Origin: Actinomycetes bacterium
GTDB lineage: Bacteria > Actinomycetota > Actinomycetes > Propionibacteriales > Propionibacteriaceae
Direction of reading: 5' to 3'
Assembly: GCA_023460935.1 (NCBI GenBank)
Contig: JAEWOI010000022.1
Coordinates: forward strand, 1 to 64,000
Length of the DNA: 64,000 nucleotides
In this document: piece by piece, positions 50,011 through 58,324 of the stretch
Layout: the number at the start of each line of letters is the position of its first letter
Position numbering within the stretch: position 1 is the first letter of the stretch
Program-made: the position numbers and the translations under genes
Notes under the pieces: generated by a model
The model's database searches: none
What the model was told of the DNA's origin: nothing
Seen by the model: only the letters and a program-made list of their open reading frames with translations

Positions 50011-52703
50011 CGGTTCGCTCCTTCCAGGGCGAGGTGGGAGGTGAGCTTCAGCACCTGGTGCGGTACCGGTAGCAGGGCCTCCAGGTCGGTGCCCGGCATC
50101 ACGCCGAGCACCCAGGTGATGGGGTCGTCCCCGGCTGCGGTGAGCGCGTCGCGCAGGGCGACGTCCTGCCGCGGCGCGAGCTCGTCGGCCGAGTCGATGC
50201 AGACCAGGCCGCCCCGCTGGCGCTGCAGCACCGTCGTGAAGCCGGAACTGGCCGGCGAGAGGACCGGCGCCCTGCGGCGCAGGACGGCCGCCTCCTCCGG
50301 CAGCACCAGGCCGAGCACCTTCAGGGTGCCGCCGGTGAGCCTCACCCGGCCGGCCAGCGCCAGCAGCAGCGCGCGGCGCTGGGCGTGCTCGCCCTCGACC
50401 ACGAGCACCTCGCCCCGAGGCAGGCTGAGGTCGAGGCCGGAGAACAGCGTGCGCCCGCCGGCGACGGCGGCAAGGTCCTCACCGACGATCGCGGAGGCGT
50501 CCTCGGGCGTGGGCCAGGTTGCCAACTGCACCTGGCGGGTGAGCGACTCGCCCTCGATGTCCAGGGTGGGCAGCCTGCGGTCGAGCCACTTCGGCAGCCA
50601 CCACGCGTGCCGTCCGAGCAGCTTCATCACCGCCGGCACCAGGGTCATCCGCACCACGAACGCGTCCAGCGCGACGCCGACGGCCAGGCCGAAGGCGATC
50701 GGCTTGATCGCGCCCTCGCCGTTGGGGACGAAGAACGCGAACACCGCCAGCATGATCAGGCCTGCGGCCACCACGACCTTCGCAGAGTGGACGAAGCCGT
50801 CCTCCACCGAGCGGTCCAGGTTGCCGTGGACGTACTCCTCCCGCATCCGTGAGACCAGGAACACCTCGTAGTCCATGGCCAGGCCGAACAGGATGCCCAT
50901 CAGGATGATCGGCAGGAAGCTGATCACCGGGCCGGTCTCGGGCAGGTTGACCACCTGCTTGAACCAGCCCTGGTTGAACACCAGCGTGGTGGCGCCGAAG
51001 GCTGCCGCGACGCTCAGCAGGTAGCCGAGGGCGGCCTTCACCGGCACCCAGATCGACCGGAAGACCATGGCCAGCAGCACCAGCGAGAGCCCGACGACGA
51101 AGATCGCGAACGGCAGCAGCGCTGCCTCCAGCCGTGACGTCACGTCGATCTGGATCGCAGTGAACCCGGTCACCTGGGTGTCCACGCCGTAGCGGTCCTG
51201 CCACTCGTCGTGGTGCGCGCGCAACTGTTCCACCAGGGCCGCCGTGGCGGGGTCGTCCGGCCCGGTGTCGGGGATCACCTGCACCATCCCGGTGTCGACG
51301 TTCTCGTTCGGCGTCGCGGCCGCCACCAGGTGCACCCCTGGCATGGCCTCGATGTCGGCCCGCAGCCCGTCCAGCACCTCGATGGGGTCGTCGGACTCGA
51401 CGATGCCGACGGTCATGATCAGCGGGCCGTTGAACCCCTCCCCGAACTGCCGGGTGATCGCGTCGTAGGTCTCGCGGTCCTGCGTGCCGGGCAACGACCG
51501 TCCAGAGGTGGGCAGGGCCATCTGCAGGTCCTTCGCCGGGTAGGCGAGGGCGCCGAGGGCCAGCAGCACGACCGCGACGGTGACCAGCGGCCACTTCGTG
51601 ACCACACCGACCCACCACCCTGACGCCCGGAACGTGCCGGCCTTCTGCTTGCGCTCCTTGCGGACGCGGGGCCGCAGCCGCTCACCGGCGAAGCCCATGA
51701 ACGCCGGGAGTAGGGTGAGCGCGAGCACCACCTCCAGGGCCACGGTCACGGCGCCGAAGACGCCCATGACGGTGAGGAACGGCAGCCCGGCGATGCTCAG
51801 CCCCACGAGGGCGATCACCACGGTGAGGCCGGCGAACACTACGGCGGAACCCGCTGTGCCGACCGCCCTGGCCGCCGACTCCTCCACCTCCATGCCCTCT
51901 GCCAGCTGGTCGCGGTGCCGGGAGATGATGAACAGCGCGTAGTCGATGCCCACGGCCAGGCCGAGCATGATCGCGAGGATCAGCGTCGTCGAGCTGACCG
52001 TGATCACCCCCGCGGCGACCTGCACGCTGAGCACGCCCAGCCCGACTCCGGCCAGCGCCGTCCCGAGCGGCATGATCGAGGCCACCACCGAGCCAAGCGT
52101 CACCAGCAGCACGACCACCGCAACGGCCACGCCGAGCACCTCGACCACACTCAGCTTCGGCACGTGCAGGGAGAACACCTCCCCGCCGATCAGCACCTCC
52201 GAACCGGGCAGGAGGTCCTCCAGGGTCTGCGCGGCGGCAGTCAGTTCCTCCCGCTGGGCGTCGGTGACCGTGGATGCGGCGCCCTGGACGCGGACCATGG
52301 CGCGGCCGCTGGCACCGTCCGGGCTGATCAGGCCCTCGATCACCGGCTTGCCGTCGACCACTTCGCTGTAGGGGCTGATCACGCCGTTGACGAAGGGCAG
52401 TTCCTCGATCCGGTCGGCCCAGTCGCGCACCGCGCGCTTGACGTCGCGATCCTCGAGGCGGCTGCCGGCCGGTGCCGTGATCAGCACGTTGGCTGTGGCG
52501 TCGGCCGCCTCCGGGAAGGTCACCTTCAACTGCTTGAGCGCCTTCGTCGAGGCCGCCCCCGGCACCTCGAACACGTCGTCGAACTCGCCGCCGACGGCCA
52601 CTGCCAGGCCGGCGAACAGCACCAGGACCACGGCCCAGATCGCCACCACCCGTCGCCGCAGTCGGTAGCAGGCACGGCCGATGCGGTAGAGGAACGAGGA
52701 CAC
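50007..52703 (-). CDS. MMPL/RND-type transporter fused to a vestigial ABC ATPase-like domain
   Basis: An 898-residue MMPL protein with twelve TM helices in the 1+5 / 1+5 pattern, two large extracytoplasmic loops, and the proton-relay segments VGIDYALFIISRHRDQL and FGLAMDYEVFLVSRMREE (Asp-Tyr pairs). After the last TM, residues about 742-898 form an extra domain that resembles an ABC ATPase: GRTLFSGLDLSLPRGEVLVV, then GEHAQRRALLLALAGRV where a P-loop should be, TGGTLKVLGLVLPEEAAVL, and CIDSADEL at the Walker B place. The Walker A Gly/Lys/Ser and the signature are missing. GTG 52703 is the start. Confidence 0.88.
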   Translation of the reverse strand: MSSFLYRIGRACYRLRRRVVAIWAVVLVLFAGLAVAVGGEFDDVFEVPGAASTKALKQLKVTFPEAADATANVLITAPAGSRLEDRDVKRAVRDWADRIEELPFVNGVISPYSEVVDGKPVIEGLISPDGASGRAMVRVQGAASTVTDAQREELTAAAQTLEDLLPGSEVLIGGEVFSLHVPKLSVVEVLGVAVAVVVLLVTLGSVVASIMPLGTALAGVGLGVLSVQVAAGVITVSSTTLILAIMLGLAVGIDYALFIISRHRDQLAEGMEVEESAARAVGTAGSAVVFAGLTVVIALVGLSIAGLPFLTVMGVFGAVTVALEVVLALTLLPAFMGFAGERLRPRVRKERKQKAGTFRASGWWVGVVTKWPLVTVAVVLLALGALAYPAKDLQMALPTSGRSLPGTQDRETYDAITRQFGEGFNGPLIMTVGIVESDDPIEVLDGLRADIEAMPGVHLVAAATPNENVDTGMVQVIPDTGPDDPATAALVEQLRAHHDEWQDRYGVDTQVTGFTAIQIDVTSRLEAALLPFAIFVVGLSLVLLAMVFRSIWVPVKAALGYLLSVAAAFGATTLVFNQGWFKQVVNLPETGPVISFLPIILMGILFGLAMDYEVFLVSRMREEYVHGNLDRSVEDGFVHSAKVVVAAGLIMLAVFAFFVPNGEGAIKPIAFGLAVGVALDAFVVRMTLVPAVMKLLGRHAWWLPKWLDRRLPTLDIEGESLTRQVQLATWPTPEDASAIVGEDLAAVAGGRTLFSGLDLSLPRGEVLVVEGEHAQRRALLLALAGRVRLTGGTLKVLGLVLPEEAAVLRRRAPVLSPASSGFTTVLQRQRGGLVCIDSADELAPRQDVALRDALTAAGDDPITWVLGVMPGTDLEALLPVPHQVLKLTSHLALEGANR

Positions 52704-52736
52704 GGGCTGGCCTTCCGGGCGGGCAGTGGGGCGACT

Positions 52737-52776
52737 CGATACAGTATCGTATTCAATACATCGGCGTATTCAATAC
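52737..52776. promoter_or_regulatory. Triple palindrome operator between MMPL and TetR genes
   Basis: CGATAC-A-GTATCG (52737-52749) is followed by two identical palindromes GTATT-C-AATAC (52749-52759 and 52766-52776), 17 bp apart. They lie between the divergent starts 52703 and 52807 and overlap all likely -10 regions. They almost certainly bind the adjacent TetR protein. Confidence 0.8.
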
Positions 52777-52806
52777 ACATCCGTATCCAGCACTGGAGGA
52801 ACAGCC

Positions 52807-53433
52807 GTGAGCCAGACCGTCACTCCGCGGCGGAGCCAGACGCGGGAACGGCTCATCGACTCAGCGGTGAGCCTGTTCGCAGAGAAGGGGGTCCTGGGCG
52901 CGAGCGTCGAGGAGATCTGCGAGCGCGCGGAGTTCACCCGCGGTGCGTTCTACTCCAACTTCGCGGACAAGGACGAGCTGTGCCTCGCGGTGCTGCGGCG
53001 CCAGGCCGCCCGCGAGCTGGCCGCGACCGAGCAGGCTGTGGCTGCGTTGCCCACCGGCGCGCTGGGGGCTTCGACCATCCAGGAGCTGGTCGACTCGGCG
53101 CTCAGCGTCTTCCTCGCAGCCCAGCCGCGCACCGACCAGGATCTGGTGGCGAGCCTGGAACTGCGGCTGTACGCGATCCGCAAGCCCGAACTCCGTCCGG
53201 CGTTCCTCGCCCTCGCGGACGAGATGGTGGTGCAGATCGGTGAACTGCTGGCCACGGCGGTCGCCCGGGTCGGCTCGAGGCTGCTGCTGCCGATGGCCCA
53301 GGCGATCGACCTGCTGCACGCCGTGTACGCCCACAGCGGCAGCTCGGCTCTGCTCCACGGGCTCGAACCCGACGACGAGTCCCGCCGGCGCCAGCTCGCG
53401 GTGGTGCTGCGCTCCATGGTGGCTGAGGGCTAG
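52807..53433 (+). CDS. TetR/AcrR family regulator of the MMPL-YhgE operon
   Basis: A 208-residue TetR-family repressor. The N-terminal HTH is standard: RERLIDSAVSLFAEKGVLGASVEEICERAEFTRGAFYSNFADKDEL in short, with the recognition helix at FTRGAFYSNFADKDELCLAV. The C-terminal ligand domain is all-helical and not informative. The start is GTG 52807 (TGGAGGAA ribosome site); the upstream codons read through the operator palindromes and are not coding. It is divergent from mmpL, and three palindromes in the shared region point to repression of both itself and the exporter. L-lactate dehydrogenase begins 20 nt downstream with its own promoter. Confidence 0.92.
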   Translation: MSQTVTPRRSQTRERLIDSAVSLFAEKGVLGASVEEICERAEFTRGAFYSNFADKDELCLAVLRRQAARELAATEQAVAALPTGALGASTIQELVDSALSVFLAAQPRTDQDLVASLELRLYAIRKPELRPAFLALADEMVVQIGELLATAVARVGSRLLLPMAQAIDLLHAVYAHSGSSALLHGLEPDDESRRRQLAVVLRSMVAEG

Positions 53434-53440
53434 CCGCCGA

Positions 53441-53446
53441 TAGGCT
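53441..53446 (+). promoter_or_regulatory. -10 hexamer TAGGCT, leaderless start of ldh
   Basis: TAGGCT ends 6 nt before the ATG at 53453. Confidence 0.6.
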
Positions 53447-53452
53447 CCAGGC

Positions 53453-54430
53453 ATGACCGCTGCCTCCGTCGAACGCGCCAACCTCGCCAACTCCAAGCTC
53501 TCGGTGGTCGGGGCCGGCTCGGTCGGCACCTCGATCGCCTACGCCTCCCTGATCCGCGGCGCCGCCCGTCAGATCGCCCTGTACGACATCGACACCAAGA
53601 AGGTCGAGGCCGAGGTGCACGACCTCGCCCACGGCACCCAGTTCACCTCCACCCGCTCGGTCACCGGCGGCTCGGACATCTCCGTGGTCAAGGACTCCTC
53701 GGTGATCATCATCACCGCCGGGGCCAGGCAGAAGCCCGGCCAGACCCGCCTCGACCTGGCCGGGGTGAACGCCGGGATCATGACCAAGCTGATCCCCGAC
53801 CTGCTGGAGCAGGCGCCCGACGCGGTGCTGGTGCTGGTGACCAACCCCTGCGACGTGCTCACCGTCGTCGCCCAGAAGGTCAGCGGCCTGCCGGTGAGCC
53901 GGGTGCTGTCCACCGGGACCCTGCTGGACACCTCGCGGTTGCGCTGGGCGATCGCGCAGCGGGCCGGGGTGTCGCTGAGCAACGTGCACGCCGCGATGTT
54001 CGGCGAGCACGGCGACACCGAGTTCCCGATCTGGTCTTCGGCCTCGATCGCGCAGATCCCGATCCGCAACTGGACCGACGCCGACGGGAACCGCGTCTTC
54101 ACCGAGGAGGTGCTCGCCGGCATCGCCCACGACACCGTGCACGCCGCCTACTCGATCATCGAGGGCAAGGGCGCGACGAACTACGCGATCGGGCTCGCCG
54201 GCGCCCGGCTGGTGGAGGCGATCCTCGGCGACCAGCACAAGATCTGGCCGCTCTCGAGCGTGCTCACAGACTACCGGGGCGTGTCCGGCGTGGCGTTCTC
54301 AGTGCCCAGCCTGGTCGGCCCGGCCGGCATCGAGCGGGTCTTCGAGTTCCCCATGGACGCCCACGAGATCGGCCTGATGCACAAGTCGGCGGCAGCCATC
54401 CGCAGCACGCTGCAGGCGATCGGCTTCTAG
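53453..54430 (+). CDS. ldh: L-lactate dehydrogenase
   Basis: A 325-residue NAD-dependent L-lactate dehydrogenase. The Rossmann motif is VVGAGSVGTS. The substrate loop is AGARQKPGQTRLDL, with Gln at the position that separates lactate from malate dehydrogenases, and the catalytic His186 is in FGEHGDTEFPIW. Arg163 in DTSRLRWAIA fits the substrate-carboxylate arginine. It interconverts pyruvate and lactate during oxygen limitation. The start follows a TAGGCT -10 by 6 nt (leaderless). It is independent of the TetR gene upstream. Confidence 0.96.
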   Translation: MTAASVERANLANSKLSVVGAGSVGTSIAYASLIRGAARQIALYDIDTKKVEAEVHDLAHGTQFTSTRSVTGGSDISVVKDSSVIIITAGARQKPGQTRLDLAGVNAGIMTKLIPDLLEQAPDAVLVLVTNPCDVLTVVAQKVSGLPVSRVLSTGTLLDTSRLRWAIAQRAGVSLSNVHAAMFGEHGDTEFPIWSSASIAQIPIRNWTDADGNRVFTEEVLAGIAHDTVHAAYSIIEGKGATNYAIGLAGARLVEAILGDQHKIWPLSSVLTDYRGVSGVAFSVPSLVGPAGIERVFEFPMDAHEIGLMHKSAAAIRSTLQAIGF

Positions 54431-54468
54431 CCCGTCCGTCCCCCGCACGCCGACGTGAGGATGAGGCC

Positions 54469-55227
54469 GTGCAGCCAGCGGAGGAGCCGCTCACCGGCGG
54501 CAACATGGGCGCCGTGCACCGTAGGGGCGGTGAGGTGCTGCGCCCGGCGGGGCCGTGGACCGACCGGGTGCACCAGCTCCTGCAGCACTTCGCCGACGCC
54601 GGCATCGAGGCGACCCCGCGCCCCCTGGGCCGGACGGCGGACGGCAGGGAGCGCCTGACCTACCTCGAAGGAGTGGTGCCGGCCTACCCGATGCCGCAAT
54701 GGGTGTGGGCCGAGCCGGTGCTCACCTCCGCCGGCGGGCTGTTGCGCCGCCTGCACGACGCCTCGACTCCCCTTGCAGGCCTCGCAGACGGCTGGCGCAG
54801 CCCCGTCCGGCAGCCGGCGGAGGTCGTGTGCCACAACGACTTCGCCCCCTACAACCTGGTGTTCGCGGACGGACGGCTGGTGGGCGCCATCGACTGGGAC
54901 TACAGCTCACCCGGCCCCCGCGCCTGGGACCTCGCCTACCTTGCGTATCGGCTGGTACCGCTGACTTCAGCGCTCGAGCCCGGGCCGTTCACCGAGGCCG
55001 AGCGGGCGCGCCGCCTGGAACTGCTGCTGTCGGCGTACGGCCTGGCGCTCAGCCCGGCCGCGCTCGTGGTGGTGGTCGTTCGCCGGCTGGAGGACCTCGC
55101 GGCATTCAGTGCAGCGGCAGCCGTCCGGTTGGGGCGGCCCGAGCTCGCCGACCACGCTGCCGGCTACCGCGCCGACGCGGCGCGGTTGGCAGCGCGGGCC
55201 CCGGCTCAGCCGTCCACCGGCGGCTAG
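54469..55227 (+). CDS. Phosphotransferase of the APH family, 252 aa
   Basis: A small kinase-fold protein. Brenner motif VCHNDFAPYNLVF (H-x-D-x4-N) and the metal-binding AIDWDYSSPGPRAWDLAYLA are intact. The N-terminal lobe is short (LTGGNMGAVHRRGGEVLRPA), like choline/aminoglycoside kinases with a reduced nucleotide-binding lobe. The substrate is unknown and resistance cannot be assumed; such proteins are common housekeeping genes. The start GTG 54469 is used (MQPAEEPLTGG). The 3' end overlaps the convergent glutaminase gene by 4 nt. Confidence 0.85.
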   Translation: MQPAEEPLTGGNMGAVHRRGGEVLRPAGPWTDRVHQLLQHFADAGIEATPRPLGRTADGRERLTYLEGVVPAYPMPQWVWAEPVLTSAGGLLRRLHDASTPLAGLADGWRSPVRQPAEVVCHNDFAPYNLVFADGRLVGAIDWDYSSPGPRAWDLAYLAYRLVPLTSALEPGPFTEAERARRLELLLSAYGLALSPAALVVVVVRRLEDLAAFSAAAAVRLGRPELADHAAGYRADAARLAARAPAQPSTGG

Positions 55228-56210
55228 TTCGGGCCGGCCGGCCTCGATGCGAACAGCCCGAGGCCCAGTTCCGCTGCCAGGATGGTGGCCGCCCGCACGC
55301 CCCGGACGCTGTTGCCCGCGGCATCCAGGCGCGGTGAGAAGCTGCCCAGCCCGGCCTTGCCCGGGGACACCGTGACGATGCCCCCGCCGAGCCCTGACTT
55401 GCCCGGCAGGCCGACGTCGTAGAGCCAGTCGCCCGAGCGCTCGTACATGCCGGAGGTGGCCATCACCGCCAGCACGTGGTGGCACAGCCGCTGCGGCAGC
55501 ACCCGCCGCCCCGAAAGCGGGTTGACCCCGCCCCCGGCGAGGGTTGCCCCCATCACCGCCAGGTCGCGGGCGGTCACCAGCAGGCTGCTCTGCCGCGTGT
55601 AGAGCTCCAGCGCGTCCTCCCCGGAACCCGCCAGCGCACCGCGCGCGGCCAGGGCTTCGGCGATCTCCCGGTTGCGGAAGTTGGTGGCTGTGACGCTGGC
55701 GTACAGGTCCTCAGCCAGGGACAGGTTGCGGCCGGCGAACGCTGACAACCCGTCCAGCAGGTGCTGCCACTGCGCTTCCAAGGACCCGCCGGGCAGCCGG
55801 CTGCAGGTGGCGATCGCGCCCGGGTTCACCATCGGGTTCGTCCGCCCACCGGGTGCGGACAGCACCGGCTCCACGGCGTTGAACGCCTGCCCCGTTGCGT
55901 TCACGCCGAGTTCGTCGCGGGCCCGGTCCGGCCCGAGGTGGGCACAAACCAGCGCGAAGGTGAACGGCTTGGCCACGCTCATCAGGCCGAACCCCGCACC
56001 GGCGTCCCCACACTCGTACATCGCGCCGTCGGTGCCGACGACGCACAGCCCGAACTGCTCCGGGTCGGCTGCGGCGAGCGCTGGATAGACCTGGGCGTTG
56101 CTGCCCTCGGTCAGCGGCGCGAGTTCGGCGTGGATCACGTCCAGGACCTCCCGCACCCGCTCGGCAGGGGCCAGCCGACCGGTGGAGACGTAGGCGTCGA
56201 GGGCTCTCAC
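55224..56210 (-). CDS. glsA: Glutaminase (serine-dependent beta-lactamase-like fold)
   Basis: A 328-residue glutaminase, hydrolysing glutamine to glutamate and ammonia. The catalytic Ser-x-x-Lys is in GLMSVAKPFTFALVCAHLG. Other family blocks are NPMVNPGAIATCSRL, FRNREIAEALAARG, QSSLLVTARDLAVMGATLA and GLPGKSGLGGGIVTVSPGK. There is no STAS or ankyrin extension. The longer open frame upstream belongs to the antisense of cobU. GTG 56210 is the start; TAACGT ends 7 nt upstream, sharing a 27-nt interval with the divergent cobU promoter. Confidence 0.94.
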   Translation of the reverse strand: MRALDAYVSTGRLAPAERVREVLDVIHAELAPLTEGSNAQVYPALAAADPEQFGLCVVGTDGAMYECGDAGAGFGLMSVAKPFTFALVCAHLGPDRARDELGVNATGQAFNAVEPVLSAPGGRTNPMVNPGAIATCSRLPGGSLEAQWQHLLDGLSAFAGRNLSLAEDLYASVTATNFRNREIAEALAARGALAGSGEDALELYTRQSSLLVTARDLAVMGATLAGGGVNPLSGRRVLPQRLCHHVLAVMATSGMYERSGDWLYDVGLPGKSGLGGGIVTVSPGKAGLGSFSPRLDAAGNSVRGVRAATILAAELGLGLFASRPAGPN

Positions 56211-56237
56211 CCCGGTGACGTTAGTAGGGTTCAGCCC
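56211..56237. promoter_or_regulatory. Back-to-back leaderless promoters of glsA and cobU in 27 bp
   Basis: Minus strand: TAACGT (56223-56218) 7 nt before the glsA GTG. Plus strand: TAGGGT (56225-56230) 7 nt before the cobU ATG. The two hexamers are separated by one base, so polymerase can occupy only one of them at a time. Confidence 0.7.
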
Positions 56238-56771
56238 ATGGCTCACGTCCTGGTCACCGGCGGAGTGCGCAGCGGCAAGTCCCGTTACGCCGAATCGCTG
56301 TTCGCGCCGACGGACGGAGTCACCTACCTCACCCCCGGCTACCCGGCCGATCCGGACGTTGACGCGGAGTGGGCAGCGCGGGTCGCCGGCCACCAGCTGC
56401 GCCGGCCACCGGCCTGGACGACTGTCGAGACCCTCGACCTCGCCGGAGCCCTGACCCGCGCCGACGGCCCGGTGCTGGTGGACTGCCTGGGCACGTGGCT
56501 CACCCGGAAGCTGGACGAGTGGTCGGCCTGGGAGGCTGACGAGCACGCCTGGGCCGGACGACTCGAGCTGGCCACGGCGGAATTGGCGGCAGCGGTGGGC
56601 GAGCACCCCGCTACGGTGGCGGTGGTCACCAACGAGGTGGGTTGGTCGGTCGTGCCGCAGTACCGGGCGGGACGCCTGTTCGCCGACCACCTCGGCCGCG
56701 TGAACCAGGCGGTCGCCGCGGCCTGTGACCAGGTGGTGCTGATGGTCGCCGGCCGTCCGCTCGTCCTGTGA
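56238..56771 (+). CDS. cobU: Adenosylcobinamide kinase / adenosylcobinamide-phosphate guanylyltransferase
   Basis: A 177-residue CobU-type enzyme that phosphorylates adenosylcobinamide and then attaches GMP, for cobalamin nucleotide-loop assembly. The P-loop is LVTGGVRSGKSRYAE. WAARVAGHQLRRPPAWTTVE carries the guanylylation His, and LVDCLGTWLTRKL and VVTNEVGWSVVPQYRAGRLF are the other signature blocks. The length is standard. The start is fixed by TAGGGT ending 7 nt before the ATG. cobS lies 0.7 kb downstream on the opposite strand, beyond a TetR gene. No cobalamin riboswitch is visible. Confidence 0.94.
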   Translation: MAHVLVTGGVRSGKSRYAESLFAPTDGVTYLTPGYPADPDVDAEWAARVAGHQLRRPPAWTTVETLDLAGALTRADGPVLVDCLGTWLTRKLDEWSAWEADEHAWAGRLELATAELAAAVGEHPATVAVVTNEVGWSVVPQYRAGRLFADHLGRVNQAVAAACDQVVLMVAGRPLVL

Positions 56772-56790
56772 GCTTCCACCCGCGGCCCCT

Positions 56791-56806
56791 TTAACGCTGT
56801 TAAGCT
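56791..56806 (+). promoter_or_regulatory. TetR operator overlapping a -10 element
   Basis: TTAAC-GCT-GTTAA (56791-56803) is a perfect inverted repeat. The -10 hexamer TAAGCT (56801-56806) shares its right edge and ends 6 nt before the ATG at 56813: leaderless, autorepressed architecture. Confidence 0.75.
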
Positions 56807-56812
56807 CCGCCC

Positions 56813-57466
56813 ATGGCCAAAGGGATCAGCAGGGAGGCGATCGTCGCCGCCGGCCTGGAGCTGCTCGACGAGAACGGCATCGACGCGGTCACCGCGCGGG
56901 CCCTGGCAGCCCGCCTCGGGGTCCGTGCGCCGGCCCTGTACTGGCACATGGGCAGCAAGCAGGAGATCCTCGACGAGATGGGCACGGAGGTGCACCGCCG
57001 GGTGGTCCGGGCCATGGCCGAGCAGCAGCCCGGGCTGGGCTGGCGCGAAGGGCTGGCCGGCTTCGCCCGGGTGCTGCGCCGGGAGTATCTGGCCTATCAC
57101 GACGGCGCCCGGACGTTCAGTGCGGCCAGGATCACCGACCCGGAGGTGCTACGCAGCCAGGAGCCGTGGATCCGGCGCTGGTGCGCAGACGGCCTGCCGC
57201 TGGAGCAGACGGTCGCCGCGGCCCAGTTGGTGACCGCCTTCGTCGTCGGCTTCGTGATCAAGGAGCAGGAGCGTGCCGAAGTGGGCACGGAGTACGTGCT
57301 GACCTCTAGGGACGAGACGCTGGCCCGCGACCTGCCGATCATGGCCGAGGCTGGACGGCTGCGCTTCGACAACCCGGACGAGCGCTTCGAGAAGCTGCTG
57401 GGAATGCTGCTGGACGGGGTGGCAGCCGGCTCCCCGGACGCCGGCCGGCGGGCGAGCGGAGGCTAG
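56813..57466 (+). CDS. TetR family regulator with TetR_C-type ligand domain
   Basis: A 217-residue regulator. The HTH MAKGISREAIVAAGLELLDE continues as NGIDAVTARALAARLGVRAP with the recognition helix ALYWHMGSKQEILDEM, the form typical of the classical TetR subgroup. The C-terminal part (GLPLEQTVAAAQLVTAFVVGFVIKEQE) matches the TetR_C family of drug-responsive repressors. An inverted repeat overlaps its own -10, so autorepression is likely. It lies between cobU and cobS, overlapping the cobS 3' end by 4 nt in convergent orientation. Its target beyond itself is not obvious and no transporter is adjacent. Confidence 0.92.
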   Translation: MAKGISREAIVAAGLELLDENGIDAVTARALAARLGVRAPALYWHMGSKQEILDEMGTEVHRRVVRAMAEQQPGLGWREGLAGFARVLRREYLAYHDGARTFSAARITDPEVLRSQEPWIRRWCADGLPLEQTVAAAQLVTAFVVGFVIKEQERAEVGTEYVLTSRDETLARDLPIMAEAGRLRFDNPDERFEKLLGMLLDGVAAGSPDAGRRASGG

Positions 57467-58245
57467 CCGGCAGCTGCGACCAGGAGCAGCACCGTCGCCG
57501 CCACCTCCACCGCGGCTCCCAGCACGTCGCCGGTGACGCCACCCAGCCGGCGGACGCAGCGAGCCAACAGCCACCAGACCGCGCCCATCGCCAGGCCCAG
57601 GCCGAGCAGCGGCACCCACCAGGGCCGCCCGGCGAGCAGTCCGGCAGCCGCGGTGGCCGTGCCGAGCACCAGCCACAGGGCCCCGGCGGCCCAGCGCGGG
57701 ACGGTGCCGGCGACGAGCCGGCCAAGGCCGTCAGCGCGCGCGGCCGGCACACCGGCCAGGCAGGCCAGCGCCAGCGCCCCCCGGGAGGCGCACACCCCGA
57801 CCACCAGCTGGACCCAGCCCCAGGGAGCGCCCAGCAGCTCGCCGGCGGCCAGCGCCTGCGCGATGAGGGCCAGCACCACAGCCACCGTCCCCATGGGGCC
57901 GATGTCGCCCCGGCGCATGATCTGCAGCGCGGCCTCGGCCGGCTTCCCGCTGCCCAGGCCGTCCACGGTGTCGGCCAGCCCGTCCGCGTGCATCGCGCGC
58001 GTGCCGAAGGCTATCGCCGCCACGACCACGACCCCGGCCAGCATTGCCGGCTGCCCCAGCGCGAGGGCGGCCCAGCCGAGGCCTGCGGCGAGGCCGGCCA
58101 CCGGCAGTACCGCGGCCGGGGCCAGCAGCATCGCCCTGCGGCCGACGTCCCGCGTGATCGCTTCCGGCGGCCGCACCCGGACGATCGTCAGCAGCCCGAC
58201 AGCCAGCCGGAGGCCGGGCAGGATGTCGCGATCGGGTCGGGCCAC
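57463..58245 (-). CDS. cobS: Adenosylcobinamide-GDP ribazoletransferase (cobalamin synthase)
   Basis: A 260-residue integral membrane enzyme that joins adenosylcobinamide-GDP and alpha-ribazole to make adenosylcobalamin. The signature is MHADGLADTVDGLGSGKPAE (DGxADxxDG metal-binding aspartates), followed by IMRRGDIGPMGTVAVVLALI. Seven or so TM helices follow. GTG 58245 was selected because TAGGGT ends 7 nt upstream and the conserved N-terminus LRLAVGLLTIVRV follows. The much longer open frame upstream is a shadow of the DUF456 gene. Confidence 0.94.
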   Translation of the reverse strand: MARPDRDILPGLRLAVGLLTIVRVRPPEAITRDVGRRAMLLAPAAVLPVAGLAAGLGWAALALGQPAMLAGVVVVAAIAFGTRAMHADGLADTVDGLGSGKPAEAALQIMRRGDIGPMGTVAVVLALIAQALAAGELLGAPWGWVQLVVGVCASRGALALACLAGVPAARADGLGRLVAGTVPRWAAGALWLVLGTATAAAGLLAGRPWWVPLLGLGLAMGAVWWLLARCVRRLGGVTGDVLGAAVEVAATVLLLVAAAG

Positions 58246-58252
58246 GCGAGCC

Positions 58253-58258
58253 ACCCTA
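58253..58258 (-). promoter_or_regulatory. -10 hexamer TAGGGT, leaderless start of cobS
   Basis: TAGGGT on the minus strand ends 7 nt before the GTG at 58245. Confidence 0.6.
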
Positions 58259-58324
58259 GCCACCGGCAGGCGGTTGGGCGGGGCTTGGCACACTGGTCGG
58301 GAGAGCCGAGGACGGGAGCCTGGA

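Noticed and set aside
56211..58324. Cobalamin riboswitch controlling cobU or cobS
   Set aside because: The leader regions are 0-7 nt long by the -10 positions, so there is no room, and no B12-box-like sequence was seen.
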